The translations under genes were made by a program, and so were the position numbers. From Acidobacteriota bacterium (GTDB taxonomy: Bacteria; Acidobacteriota; Blastocatellia; Pyrinomonadales; Pyrinomonadaceae), in the NCBI GenBank assembly GCA_018269075.1, contig JAFDVJ010000054.1, positions 36,007-100,006 on the forward strand: a DNA stretch of 64,000 nucleotides, read 5' to 3'. Shown piece after piece: positions 44,875 through 52,493 of this stretch (the first letter of the stretch is position 1; the number at the start of each line of letters is the position of its first letter). The notes below the pieces were generated by a model. That model was not told where the DNA came from, searched no databases, and saw only the letters and a list, made by a program, of their open reading frames with translations.

Positions 44875-46317
44875 ATGAAAGTGAAAATTCAAAGAATAAA
44901 ATTGATCGTTTTGGCGGCCGTCGCGGCATTGACGGCGCTGACCTTCGCGCTCAGCCCGCGGCTCGAAAATCCGGTTCACGCCTCGGAAGGCGGCGCGCCG
45001 ACCGGCCGCACGGGCGCACCCGGCGAGACGACCTGCACGGGCTGTCACTCGCAGAATACGGGCGTCGGCCATCTGACCGTCACCGCGCCGGCCAATTACA
45101 CGCCCGGCCAGACTTATACGATTCAGGTTCAGCAGACCACAACCGATACGAGCCGCTCGAACTGGGGCTTCGAGATCATCTCGCTGACCGGCACGACGAT
45201 GGCCGGAACCTTCGCCAATACGACGGCGAATACGCGAATCCGGACGGCTTCGACCAAAAACTACGTCACGCAGACGACGGCCGGAACCTTTCCGGGACAG
45301 ACGGGCACCGCGACGTGGACGTTTAACTGGACCGCGCCGGCGACCAACGTCGGCAGCGTCACCTTTTACGCGGCCGGCCTGCAGGGCGACGGCGGCGGCG
45401 ACACGGGCGGCGATCAGACTTATACGACGAGCGTCGTCTCGCAGCCGCAGGCGACGGTCGTGATCCATCACGGGTTCGCCGATTTCGACGCCGACGGCAA
45501 GGCCGACGCGAGCGTCTTTCGCCCATCGACCGGCGTCTGGTATCTGAACCGCTCGACCGCCGGCTTTACGGCCCCGCAGCTCGGCATTTCCACCGACAAG
45601 CTCGTCCCGGCCGATTTCGACGGCGACGACAAGGCCGATCTCGCGGTCTGGCGCGAAGCGGCGGCGGGTCAGGCGGCTTTTTACATCCTGCAGTCGTCGA
45701 CCTCGACCGTCCGCACCGAACTCTTCGGCCAGACCGGCGACAAACCCGTCGCGGTCGGCGACTGGGACGGCGACGGCAAGGCCGATCCGGCCGTTTATCG
45801 CGACTCGGCGGTCGGCAGCCAGAGCTATTTCTACTATCGCGGCAGTCTGAACAACCCAAGCGGCAACGTCACCTACGTTCCGTGGGGAACAACCGGCGAC
45901 AAGCCGATGCGCGGCGATTTCGACGGCGACGGCAAGATGGACGCGGCCGTTTTCCGGGCGGGCGTCTGGTACATCAACCAGAGCTCCACGGGCACGCTGC
46001 GGACCGATTACTGGGGACTCGCGACCGATAAATTCGTCCCGGCCGACTACGACGGCGACGGCAAAACGGACGTCGCGGTCTTTCGCGCCGGCGTCTGGTA
46101 CGTCAAACAGAGCTCGACCGGCACGGCGGCTTATTACAACTGGGGCCTCGACACGGACGTGCTCGTGCCGGCCGATTACGACGGCGACGGCAAAACGGAC
46201 GCGGCCGTCTGCCGGAGCGGAATCTGGTACGTCAGATCGAGCAGCACCGGCAGTATGAGCGTCCAGAACTTCGGTCTCGGAACCGATACTCCGATCCCGA
46301 GCGCCTTTGTGCAATAA
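44875..46317 (+). CDS. Secreted monoheme-motif protein with FG-GAP/VCBS repeats
   Basis: 480 residues: signal peptide (to about 36), a β-sandwich domain with one CTGCH (near residue 57) resembling choice-of-anchor V/Reeler-type domains (LTVTAPANYTPGQTYTIQV, WTFNWTAPA), then about six FG-GAP-like repeats (DFDGDGKxDxAVFRxGVWY) with Ca-binding-type loops. The propeller suggests an exported or surface protein; the haem motif suggests a redox role, but none is established. Start ATG 44875 with AGGAGAAAT. It is inserted between resB and ccsA, 23 bp after resB. Confidence 0.82.
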   Translation: MKVKIQRIKLIVLAAVAALTALTFALSPRLENPVHASEGGAPTGRTGAPGETTCTGCHSQNTGVGHLTVTAPANYTPGQTYTIQVQQTTTDTSRSNWGFEIISLTGTTMAGTFANTTANTRIRTASTKNYVTQTTAGTFPGQTGTATWTFNWTAPATNVGSVTFYAAGLQGDGGGDTGGDQTYTTSVVSQPQATVVIHHGFADFDADGKADASVFRPSTGVWYLNRSTAGFTAPQLGISTDKLVPADFDGDDKADLAVWREAAAGQAAFYILQSSTSTVRTELFGQTGDKPVAVGDWDGDGKADPAVYRDSAVGSQSYFYYRGSLNNPSGNVTYVPWGTTGDKPMRGDFDGDGKMDAAVFRAGVWYINQSSTGTLRTDYWGLATDKFVPADYDGDGKTDVAVFRAGVWYVKQSSTGTAAYYNWGLDTDVLVPADYDGDGKTDAAVCRSGIWYVRSSSTGSMSVQNFGLGTDTPIPSAFVQ

Positions 46318-46383
46318 AAACCAATCAGTTTGGAGAGGAAGCCGGACCGGAAATTCGGCCTCCTCTCCGAGGGAACCAAATTT

Positions 46384-48003
46384 ATGAATCAGGACATCTT
46401 AAAACAACCTATCCTCGTTTCGAGCGAAAAGGAAGAAGCGGAAAAATCTTCGAATTGGCTATCATACATACCGGTCGGACTGGCGCTCGTCGGCTCGATC
46501 ATTTTATTCGTGATCCGGATTTACGCGGGCGGCGCGCATTTCATTTCCGACGGCGCGCTGATGATGCTCGGTCTCGCCTGCTATCTGACGGCGGCGATCT
46601 TTTATCTGACCAATCTCTACGCCCCGTTCGCGTGGGCGGAACGCCTCGGAATGTGGGGCGCGTCGCTCGGCGTCTTCTTCAACCTTTCGAGCTGGCTTTT
46701 CCGATGGGTTTTCGCCTACGAGCGCGAAGTCGACATCTTCGTCAAGCAGGGCCGCGATCTGGCCGAAATGCCGTGGGTTTTCCGGTACGTCCCGTTCGCG
46801 AATCTCTATGATCTGAGCCTCGCGTTCGCGTTCGGCGCCGGCATCACGACGCTGATCGTGATGCGCCGCGAACAGTTTCGGATCGTCGCCGCGATGTCGC
46901 TGCCGCTGGCCGCGATCATCCTGACGCTCGCGCGGTTCATCGGCGGCGAATATATGGACCTGCCGCCGGTGCTCGATTCCTACTGGCGGCCGATTCACGT
47001 CGGCGTCGCCAGTTTAAGCTACGGCATCGCGCTCGTCTGCTTCGTCGTCGCGGTTCTCTATCTTTTGAAAGACGGCCTGAAGGTCGAAACGATGGCCGTC
47101 TGGACGAGCGTTTTCGCGCTCGCCGTGATCGCCTCGATCAGCAAGTTCAGCGTTTTTTCGCCGGGCTCGTTCGGAACCTACACGGCCTCGACGTTTCTCG
47201 GCAACTCGAAGATGTCGCTCGCGCTGCGCGCCGACGTCCCGTATGTCGGCTGGTTTCTGCTGAGCGCCGGCGCGCTGCTGCTCGGCGTCATCATTTCATA
47301 TACCAACTACATCACGAAGGGCGACGAAAAGGCCCGTAAATTCGGCCTCCGGCTCCTGCAGCTCGCGCTCGTCGTGCAGGGCGCGGGCATCGCGATGCTG
47401 GTTTACCAGATCAAGACCATCCAGTCGGTCGTCGGTCTGATCAACCCCGCGCAGTATGAAAAATTCGCGACCTGGATGCTCCAGCAGGAACAGGTTCCGC
47501 AGGCGCAGATCACGGCGATGGGCTCGCAGCAGCTCTACAATATGGGCGCGCAGTGGGTTCAGGAAAACGCCGCCAAGCTCCATCTGAGCCTCAACGCCAA
47601 CCCGGTCGAGCTTTCGGCGCTGATCACGGCCTTTACGGGCACGTTCTTCATCCTGCTGTTCAGCATCAAGACCGACAAGATCCGCGCCGCGCTGCCGTCG
47701 GCCGAAACGCTCGACAACCTGATGTACAAGCTCGGCGGCGTGACGTTCGCCGGTCTCGCGCTGCTGCTCATCACGGGCGCGGTCTGGGCCAACGAATCGT
47801 GGGGCCGTTACTGGGGATGGGACGCCAAAGAAGTCGGCGCGCTCGTCGCGTGGATCACCTACGCCGGTTTCCTGCACGCCCGCATCACGCGCGGCTGGAC
47901 CGGACGACGCTCGGCGTATTTCGCGATCGTCGCGTTCCTGTTCGTCATTTTCACGTACCTGGGCGTCAGCTACCTTTTGCCCGGACTGCATTCTTACGCA
48001 TAA
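46384..48003 (+). CDS. ccsA: Cytochrome c biogenesis protein CcsA/ResC (extended)
   Basis: 539-residue haem-handling protein of System II; it exports haem to the periplasm and ligates it with ResB. The WWD signature WANESWGRYWGWDAKEVGALVAW spans about 468-490, with haem-ligand histidines expected in IHVGVAS and LHARITRG. About 12 hydrophobic segments. It is longer than usual CcsA (about 300-400 residues), with a soluble insertion (about 370-430, INPAQYEKFATWML…AAKLHLSLNANP). ATG 46384 follows GAACCAAATTT, a weak ribosome site. Confidence 0.92.
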   Translation: MNQDILKQPILVSSEKEEAEKSSNWLSYIPVGLALVGSIILFVIRIYAGGAHFISDGALMMLGLACYLTAAIFYLTNLYAPFAWAERLGMWGASLGVFFNLSSWLFRWVFAYEREVDIFVKQGRDLAEMPWVFRYVPFANLYDLSLAFAFGAGITTLIVMRREQFRIVAAMSLPLAAIILTLARFIGGEYMDLPPVLDSYWRPIHVGVASLSYGIALVCFVVAVLYLLKDGLKVETMAVWTSVFALAVIASISKFSVFSPGSFGTYTASTFLGNSKMSLALRADVPYVGWFLLSAGALLLGVIISYTNYITKGDEKARKFGLRLLQLALVVQGAGIAMLVYQIKTIQSVVGLINPAQYEKFATWMLQQEQVPQAQITAMGSQQLYNMGAQWVQENAAKLHLSLNANPVELSALITAFTGTFFILLFSIKTDKIRAALPSAETLDNLMYKLGGVTFAGLALLLITGAVWANESWGRYWGWDAKEVGALVAWITYAGFLHARITRGWTGRRSAYFAIVAFLFVIFTYLGVSYLLPGLHSYA

Positions 48004-48029
48004 TATAAAAGGGGGAGATTTATAAAGAT

Positions 48030-48755
48030 ATGAACAAAGAAAACATTTTATTCGGAATCGTCGGACTGCTGCTCGGGTTGATCGTCGGGTTTATGTTCGC
48101 CAACAACGTCAACCAGAAAGCCGCCGTCCAGGCCGCGCCGCAGGCCGCGATGAAGCAGAACCCGAATATGCCGGAAGGCCATCCGGACATCGCCGGCGGC
48201 GGCAACCAGCCGGGCCAGACGACGCAGCCGACCGTTTCGATGGTCGAAGTCCAGGACGCGATCGAAAAGGCCAAACAACAGCCGGACAATTTCGAATCGC
48301 AGATGAAGGCGGCCGAACTCCATTACCAGATCGAGAAATACGACAAGGCGATCGAGTACCTCAAACAGGCGAACAAGATTCAGCCCGACAATTACGAGGT
48401 CATCGTCAATCTCGGCAACACCTATTTCGACAGCGGCAACTACACCGAAGCCGACAAATGGTATTCCGAAGCGCTCACGAAAAAACCCGAAGACGCCAAC
48501 GTCCGCACCGATCTCGGCCTGACGTTCATCTTCCGCGACCCGCCGAACTACGACCGCGCGATCAAGGAATTCGAACAGGTGCTCGCGAAAGACATCAACC
48601 ACCCGCAGGCGCTCCAGAACCTGACGGTCGCCTACACGAAGAAGGGCGACGCGACGAAGGCCTCGGAAACGGTCGACAAGCTCGCGCAGGTCGATCCGAC
48701 CAACGTCTCGATCGCCAAACTGCGCGAGGACATTCAGAAGATGCCGAAGAAGTAA
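48030..48755 (+). CDS. Membrane-anchored TPR protein (CcmH/NrfG-like)
   Basis: 241 residues: one N-terminal membrane helix (ILFGIVGLLLGLIVGFMFAN), a Gln/Pro/Gly linker, then about four TPR units (for example KYDKAIEYLKQANKIQPDNYEVIVNLGNTYFDSGNY). In c-type cytochrome maturation loci such proteins hold apocytochrome for haem ligation; here the operon position after ccsA supports that role. GGGGGAG ribosome site. Confidence 0.82.
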   Translation: MNKENILFGIVGLLLGLIVGFMFANNVNQKAAVQAAPQAAMKQNPNMPEGHPDIAGGGNQPGQTTQPTVSMVEVQDAIEKAKQQPDNFESQMKAAELHYQIEKYDKAIEYLKQANKIQPDNYEVIVNLGNTYFDSGNYTEADKWYSEALTKKPEDANVRTDLGLTFIFRDPPNYDRAIKEFEQVLAKDINHPQALQNLTVAYTKKGDATKASETVDKLAQVDPTNVSIAKLREDIQKMPKK

Positions 48756-48757
48756 AA

Positions 48758-48960
48758 AGTCTTGAGTCTGAAGTCTTGAGTCTGAAGTCCAAAAGTCAAA
48801 GCTCGTAAAAATCTCTTCACCTCAAAGCTGGAAAATTCACCTCACCCTTAATCTCTTGGGAAGCGAAAAAGGCAATCGTTTAGATTGCCTTTTCCGTTTT
48901 TGATATAGTTGAGTCAGATATTCGATTTGACTCAGGACTCAGGACTCAGGACTCAGAACT
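48758..48960. repeat. Inverted pair of AGTCTTG / GGACTCA heptad arrays around a terminator
   Basis: Left 48758-48790 (AGTCTTG/AGTCTGA units) and right 48929-48960 (GGACTCA units) in opposite sense, flanking 138 nt that include the terminator at 48866. Confidence 0.8.
48866..48902 (+). terminator. Terminator of the cytochrome maturation operon
   Basis: AAAAGGCAATC/GATTGCCTTTT stem with a 5-nt loop, followed by CCGTTTTT. Confidence 0.88.
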
Positions 48961-48968
48961 TAAAAACT

Positions 48969-50108
48969 ATGCAGCCGCTGGCCAATCAAATTCGTCCGCA
49001 GACTCTCGCGGAATACGTCGGGCAGAAACATCTCGTCGGCGCGGGCAAGCCCTTGCGGCTCGCGATCGAACAGGGACATATCTTCTCGTTCATCCTCTGG
49101 GGCACGCCCGGAACCGGCAAAACGACGCTCGCGCGGATCTACGCGAACGCGATCAACGCCGATTTTTACGAGCTGTCGGCGGTTTCCGCCGGCAAGGAAG
49201 ACATCCGCAAGATCGTCCAGAAACCGCGCGACGAAGACCGGCCGCGCGTTTTGTTTCTCGACGAGATCCATCGCTTCAATAAGGCGCAGCAGGATTTTCT
49301 GCTGCCCTTCGTCGAATCGGGCGCGCTCGTCCTGATCGGCGCGACGACCGAAAACCCGAGTTTCGAGGTCATTCCGGCGCTGCTCTCGCGGCTCCGCGTC
49401 TTCGTTTTGCAGGAGCTGGCCGCCGAAGATATGTCGGAGATCATCGACCGCACCGGCCTCAAGCTCGACGCCGAAGCCCGCGAATGGCTGATCGCGATGG
49501 CCAACGGCGACGCGCGGCAGGCGATCACGATGCTCGAAAACACGAGCCGGCTCTACGACGAGATCACGGTCGAGACGCTCAAAGAGACTCTGCAATCGAA
49601 GTTTCTCCGCTACGACAAGCAGGGCGAGGAGCATTACAACGTGATCAGCGCCTTCATCAAATCGATGCGCGCCTCGCAGCCCGACGCGGCGATGTATTAT
49701 CTGGCGCGGATGATCGAATCGGGCGAAGACCCGAAATTCATCGCCCGCCGGATGGTCATCTTCGCGTCCGAGGACATCGGCCTCGCGCAGCCGACCGCTT
49801 TGGTGGTCGCCAACGCCGTCTTCCGCGCCGTCGAAACGATCGGCCTCCCGGAAGCCGGCATCAACCTCGCGCACGGCGTCGCCTATCTTTCCAACTGCGC
49901 CAAGGACCGGAGCGCCTGCGAAGCCTACGGCGCGGCGCTCGAGGACGCCCGCCGGCACGGCAACCTGCCGGTCCCGCTCAACCTGCGCAACGCGCCGACC
50001 AAGCTGATGAAAAACCTCGGCTACGGCGCGGGCTACGAACAATACTCGGCGGAAGATTACCTGCCGAAAAAACTGAAGGGCAAAAAATATCTCAAACCGC
50101 GAAAGTGA
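48969..50108 (+). CDS. rarA: Replication-associated recombination protein A
   Basis: 379-residue AAA+ ATPase of the RarA/MgsA/WRNIP1 family acting at stalled replication forks. Walker A GTPGTGKTT at 45-53, Walker B LFLDEIH at 95-101, sensor GATTENPSFE; the C-terminal tetramerisation/MgsA region includes SEDIGLA and GYGAGYEQYSAEDYLP. Housekeeping gene, unlinked to the cytochrome loci. ATG 48969 is preferred over the frame beginning 48909, which starts in the heptad array. Confidence 0.96.
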   Translation: MQPLANQIRPQTLAEYVGQKHLVGAGKPLRLAIEQGHIFSFILWGTPGTGKTTLARIYANAINADFYELSAVSAGKEDIRKIVQKPRDEDRPRVLFLDEIHRFNKAQQDFLLPFVESGALVLIGATTENPSFEVIPALLSRLRVFVLQELAAEDMSEIIDRTGLKLDAEAREWLIAMANGDARQAITMLENTSRLYDEITVETLKETLQSKFLRYDKQGEEHYNVISAFIKSMRASQPDAAMYYLARMIESGEDPKFIARRMVIFASEDIGLAQPTALVVANAVFRAVETIGLPEAGINLAHGVAYLSNCAKDRSACEAYGAALEDARRHGNLPVPLNLRNAPTKLMKNLGYGAGYEQYSAEDYLPKKLKGKKYLKPRK

Positions 50109-50186
50109 CCGGCCGATTGCCAATCGAAAAAGGATCGCCGATAATTTCTCCAGTCTGATTTCTACAATAAATTCAAAGGAGATTTT

Positions 50187-51011
50187 ATGAACCGAGCATT
50201 TTTCGCCTGCGTTTTCGCGGCCTTTTTCGCGCTTTCCGCCGTTGCCCAGACCGACCGGGACATCGTCTCGACGCGCGAGCTGGAACGGATCAACTGGATG
50301 GAATTCAAGGAGGTCGTGCCGTCGAAGATCAACACCGTCCTGCTCCCGACCGGCACGCTCGAACCGCACGGCGTCATCAACAACGGCGCCGACAACACCG
50401 CGCCGTTCGCGATGGCGAAGACGATCGCGCGGCGGACCAACGCGCTCGTCGCGCCGACGCTGCCCTACGGCATCACCGGCTCGATGGAGGCCTATCCGGG
50501 CGCGTTCCAGATCACCGAAGCGGCGTATCGCCCGTTCGTCAAGCAGATTCTCGAAGGCCTCGCCAAAAACGGATTCCGCAACATCATCATCCTCAACGGC
50601 CACGGCGGCGGCCAGACGGCCGTTTTGCAGGCGGTCGCCGCCGAGGTCGCGACCGAAAAGAAAGTGCGGACGCTCGTCATCAACTGGTGGTCGTTCGCGT
50701 CGGACGAGACGAAGGAGGTTTTCGGCGAGGACGGCGGGCACGCCGGCCTGAACGAAACCGCGTTCATCCAGGCGATCGACCCGACGCTCGTCCATCCCGA
50801 ACGCTACAAGGACGAGCTGGCGACGCCCTATCCGCCCGCCGGCACGTGGTCGGCCGTCCCGTTTCCGTCCTCGATCGGTCTTTACCAGAAAGGCCAGGGC
50901 TACCCGCGCTTCGACCAGAAAAAAGCCGACGAATACTACAGGAAAGTGACCGACAAGGTCGCCAATCTGATCGTCGAGATCGTCAAAAAATGGGACCTCG
51001 CCGGTGTCTAA
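50187..51011 (+). CDS. Secreted creatininase-family amidohydrolase
   Basis: 274 residues with a signal peptide (1-20, FFALSAVAQ). Creatininase/MftE-like fold: TGTLEPHG (metal-binding Glu and His), NNGADNTAP (metal-binding Asp), LNGHGGG and the late Glu in GLNETAF. Family members hydrolyse cyclic amides such as creatinine or act in cofactor maturation; substrate unknown here and export is notable. AAAGGAGATTTT ribosome site. Confidence 0.87.
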   Translation: MNRAFFACVFAAFFALSAVAQTDRDIVSTRELERINWMEFKEVVPSKINTVLLPTGTLEPHGVINNGADNTAPFAMAKTIARRTNALVAPTLPYGITGSMEAYPGAFQITEAAYRPFVKQILEGLAKNGFRNIIILNGHGGGQTAVLQAVAAEVATEKKVRTLVINWWSFASDETKEVFGEDGGHAGLNETAFIQAIDPTLVHPERYKDELATPYPPAGTWSAVPFPSSIGLYQKGQGYPRFDQKKADEYYRKVTDKVANLIVEIVKKWDLAGV

Positions 51012-51330
51012 GTTTTGAGTTCCGCCTTCAGGCGGCTGCGCTTCGTTCGTAAAACCATTGACGAGATATGTCCGGCCGCCCAAAGGTTAATGGCCTTAAG
51101 TTAAGCACGAAGTTGAATGAATTGAATAGTTTAATGGGACGCTGGAATGCGCGGATTTGGCGGATTTACGCGGATTTCTTTTCCTTTAAAACAAAACCAG
51201 GGAAAAATCCGTGAAAATCCGCGTCATCCGCGTCATCCGCGGCCTATTTTTTTTGTTCCGCCTAAATCAATCATCGCGCTGAACTTATTCCTTAACTCAA
51301 GGCCATTGGCCCGAAGGCGGGACTCAAAAC
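51010..51330. repeat. Nested foldback element, about 320 bp
   Basis: Outer arms GTTTTGAGTTCCGCCTTC (51013-51030) against GAAGGCGGGACTCAAAAC (about 51313-51330); next AATGGCCTTAAGTTAAG (51089-51105) against CTTAACTCAAGGCCATT; innermost GCGGATTT-type units (51154-51180) against AAATCCGCG/CATCCGCG units (51206-51242). The three arm pairs nest into one hairpin. Confidence 0.7.
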
Positions 51331-51423
51331 TTTTTTTGAAAATTTTTTGTCACAAAAGCCGCGCGCCCGGTGTTTTCCCTGTGTCTGCAGTCGAAAACAA
51401 CAACAATCTTGGGAGATGCTTTT
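51012..51423. other. Intergenic, 412 bp
   Basis: Filled almost wholly by the nested foldback at 51010-51330, then the leader of the next gene. No gene seen. Confidence 0.65.
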
Positions 51424-52341
51424 ATGTCGAAAATTTCTAAAACTTTATTCTGTTCATTCGTCGCGCTGATCGTGATCGTCATCGGACATTACGTGATCGT
51501 CGCGCAAAACACTCTGACCGGCGACTGGCGCGCCGAAACAAAATCCGATAGTTCCGAGAAGATTCACCTGACCTTCTCGCGCAAGAGCCCGCGCGGCGGC
51601 CGCAACCAGATGGGCTCGGGCTTCGCTTACGCCGATCTCAAAGGCCTCACGCGCGAGCAGGCGCTCGCCGGCGGCCCGGTCAGGTTCAGCCTCGTCCGCG
51701 AAGCCGGCACACTCGACTGCGAGGGCAGCTTCGCGAACGGCAAAGGCTCGGGCACGTTCACGTTCACGGCCAGCCAGAGCTTTATCGACGCGATGCGCGT
51801 GCGCGGCTTCGATTTCGAAAAAACCAATCCGAAATACGACGACGACGACGGCGAGGGCAACCGTTTGTTCGCGGCCGCGACGCTCAATGTGACGACCGCG
51901 CTCGCCGACGATCTGCTGTCGGCCAATTTCGGCAAGCTCGACACCAACGATCTTTTCAAGGCGGCGATCTTCAAGGTCGATTCGACTTATATGCGCGAGA
52001 TGAAGGACAGCGGCTTTCAGAACCTGACGTTCGACGATCTCGTCAAGGCGCGGATCTTCAAGATCGACGGCGCGTACCTGCGCGAGCTCGCCGCAAACGG
52101 TTTCGAAAACGAGCCGTTCGAATCGGTCGTCAAGATGCGGATCTTCAAGATCACGCCCGAATTCATCAACGGCGTCCGCGCCGAAGGTTTTTCGAAGATC
52201 GGCATCGAAGAGCTCGTCAAGATGAAGATCTTCAACATCAACGCCGAGTTCATCCGGCAGGCGCGCGCCGACGGCGTCCCGATGGAAGTCGAACAGCTCG
52301 TCCAGAAACGGATCGGCGTCTGGCGCAAGGGCGATCAATAG
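51424..52341 (+). CDS. Exported helical-repeat protein, unknown function
   Basis: 305 residues: signal peptide or anchor (about 6-28), a small β-rich domain (LTGDWRAETKSDSSEKIHLTF… to about 110), then four or five repeats of about 28 residues with the pattern (L/V)VK-x-(R/K)IFKI-x-x-x-(F/Y)-(I/L)-x2-(V/L)-(R/A)-x-x-GF. Such repeats are seen at the C-termini of some acidobacterial BlaR1/M56-type proteins, but no peptidase is present here. ATG 51424 with GGGAGATGC; the frame from 51370 is rejected. Confidence 0.75.
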   Translation: MSKISKTLFCSFVALIVIVIGHYVIVAQNTLTGDWRAETKSDSSEKIHLTFSRKSPRGGRNQMGSGFAYADLKGLTREQALAGGPVRFSLVREAGTLDCEGSFANGKGSGTFTFTASQSFIDAMRVRGFDFEKTNPKYDDDDGEGNRLFAAATLNVTTALADDLLSANFGKLDTNDLFKAAIFKVDSTYMREMKDSGFQNLTFDDLVKARIFKIDGAYLRELAANGFENEPFESVVKMRIFKITPEFINGVRAEGFSKIGIEELVKMKIFNINAEFIRQARADGVPMEVEQLVQKRIGVWRKGDQ

Positions 52342-52440
52342 TCCCCCGGCGGACGTTCGTTCCGCGCTGCCGGCCGCCGGTCGAAACAGGCGTGCTTTTG
52401 GAATGATGACCGACGACCGGCAGCACGGTTCGAACGACGC

Positions 52441-52473
52441 GGCCCGGAAGAAGAGACGATCTTCTTCCGGGCC
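52441..52473. terminator. Bidirectional terminator between convergent genes
   Basis: 14-bp stem GGCCCGGAAGAAGA/TCTTCTTCCGGGCC with a 5-nt loop, followed by TTTATTTTTT on the plus strand. Confidence 0.92.
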
Positions 52474-52493
52474 TTTATTTTTTGCACTTCAGG

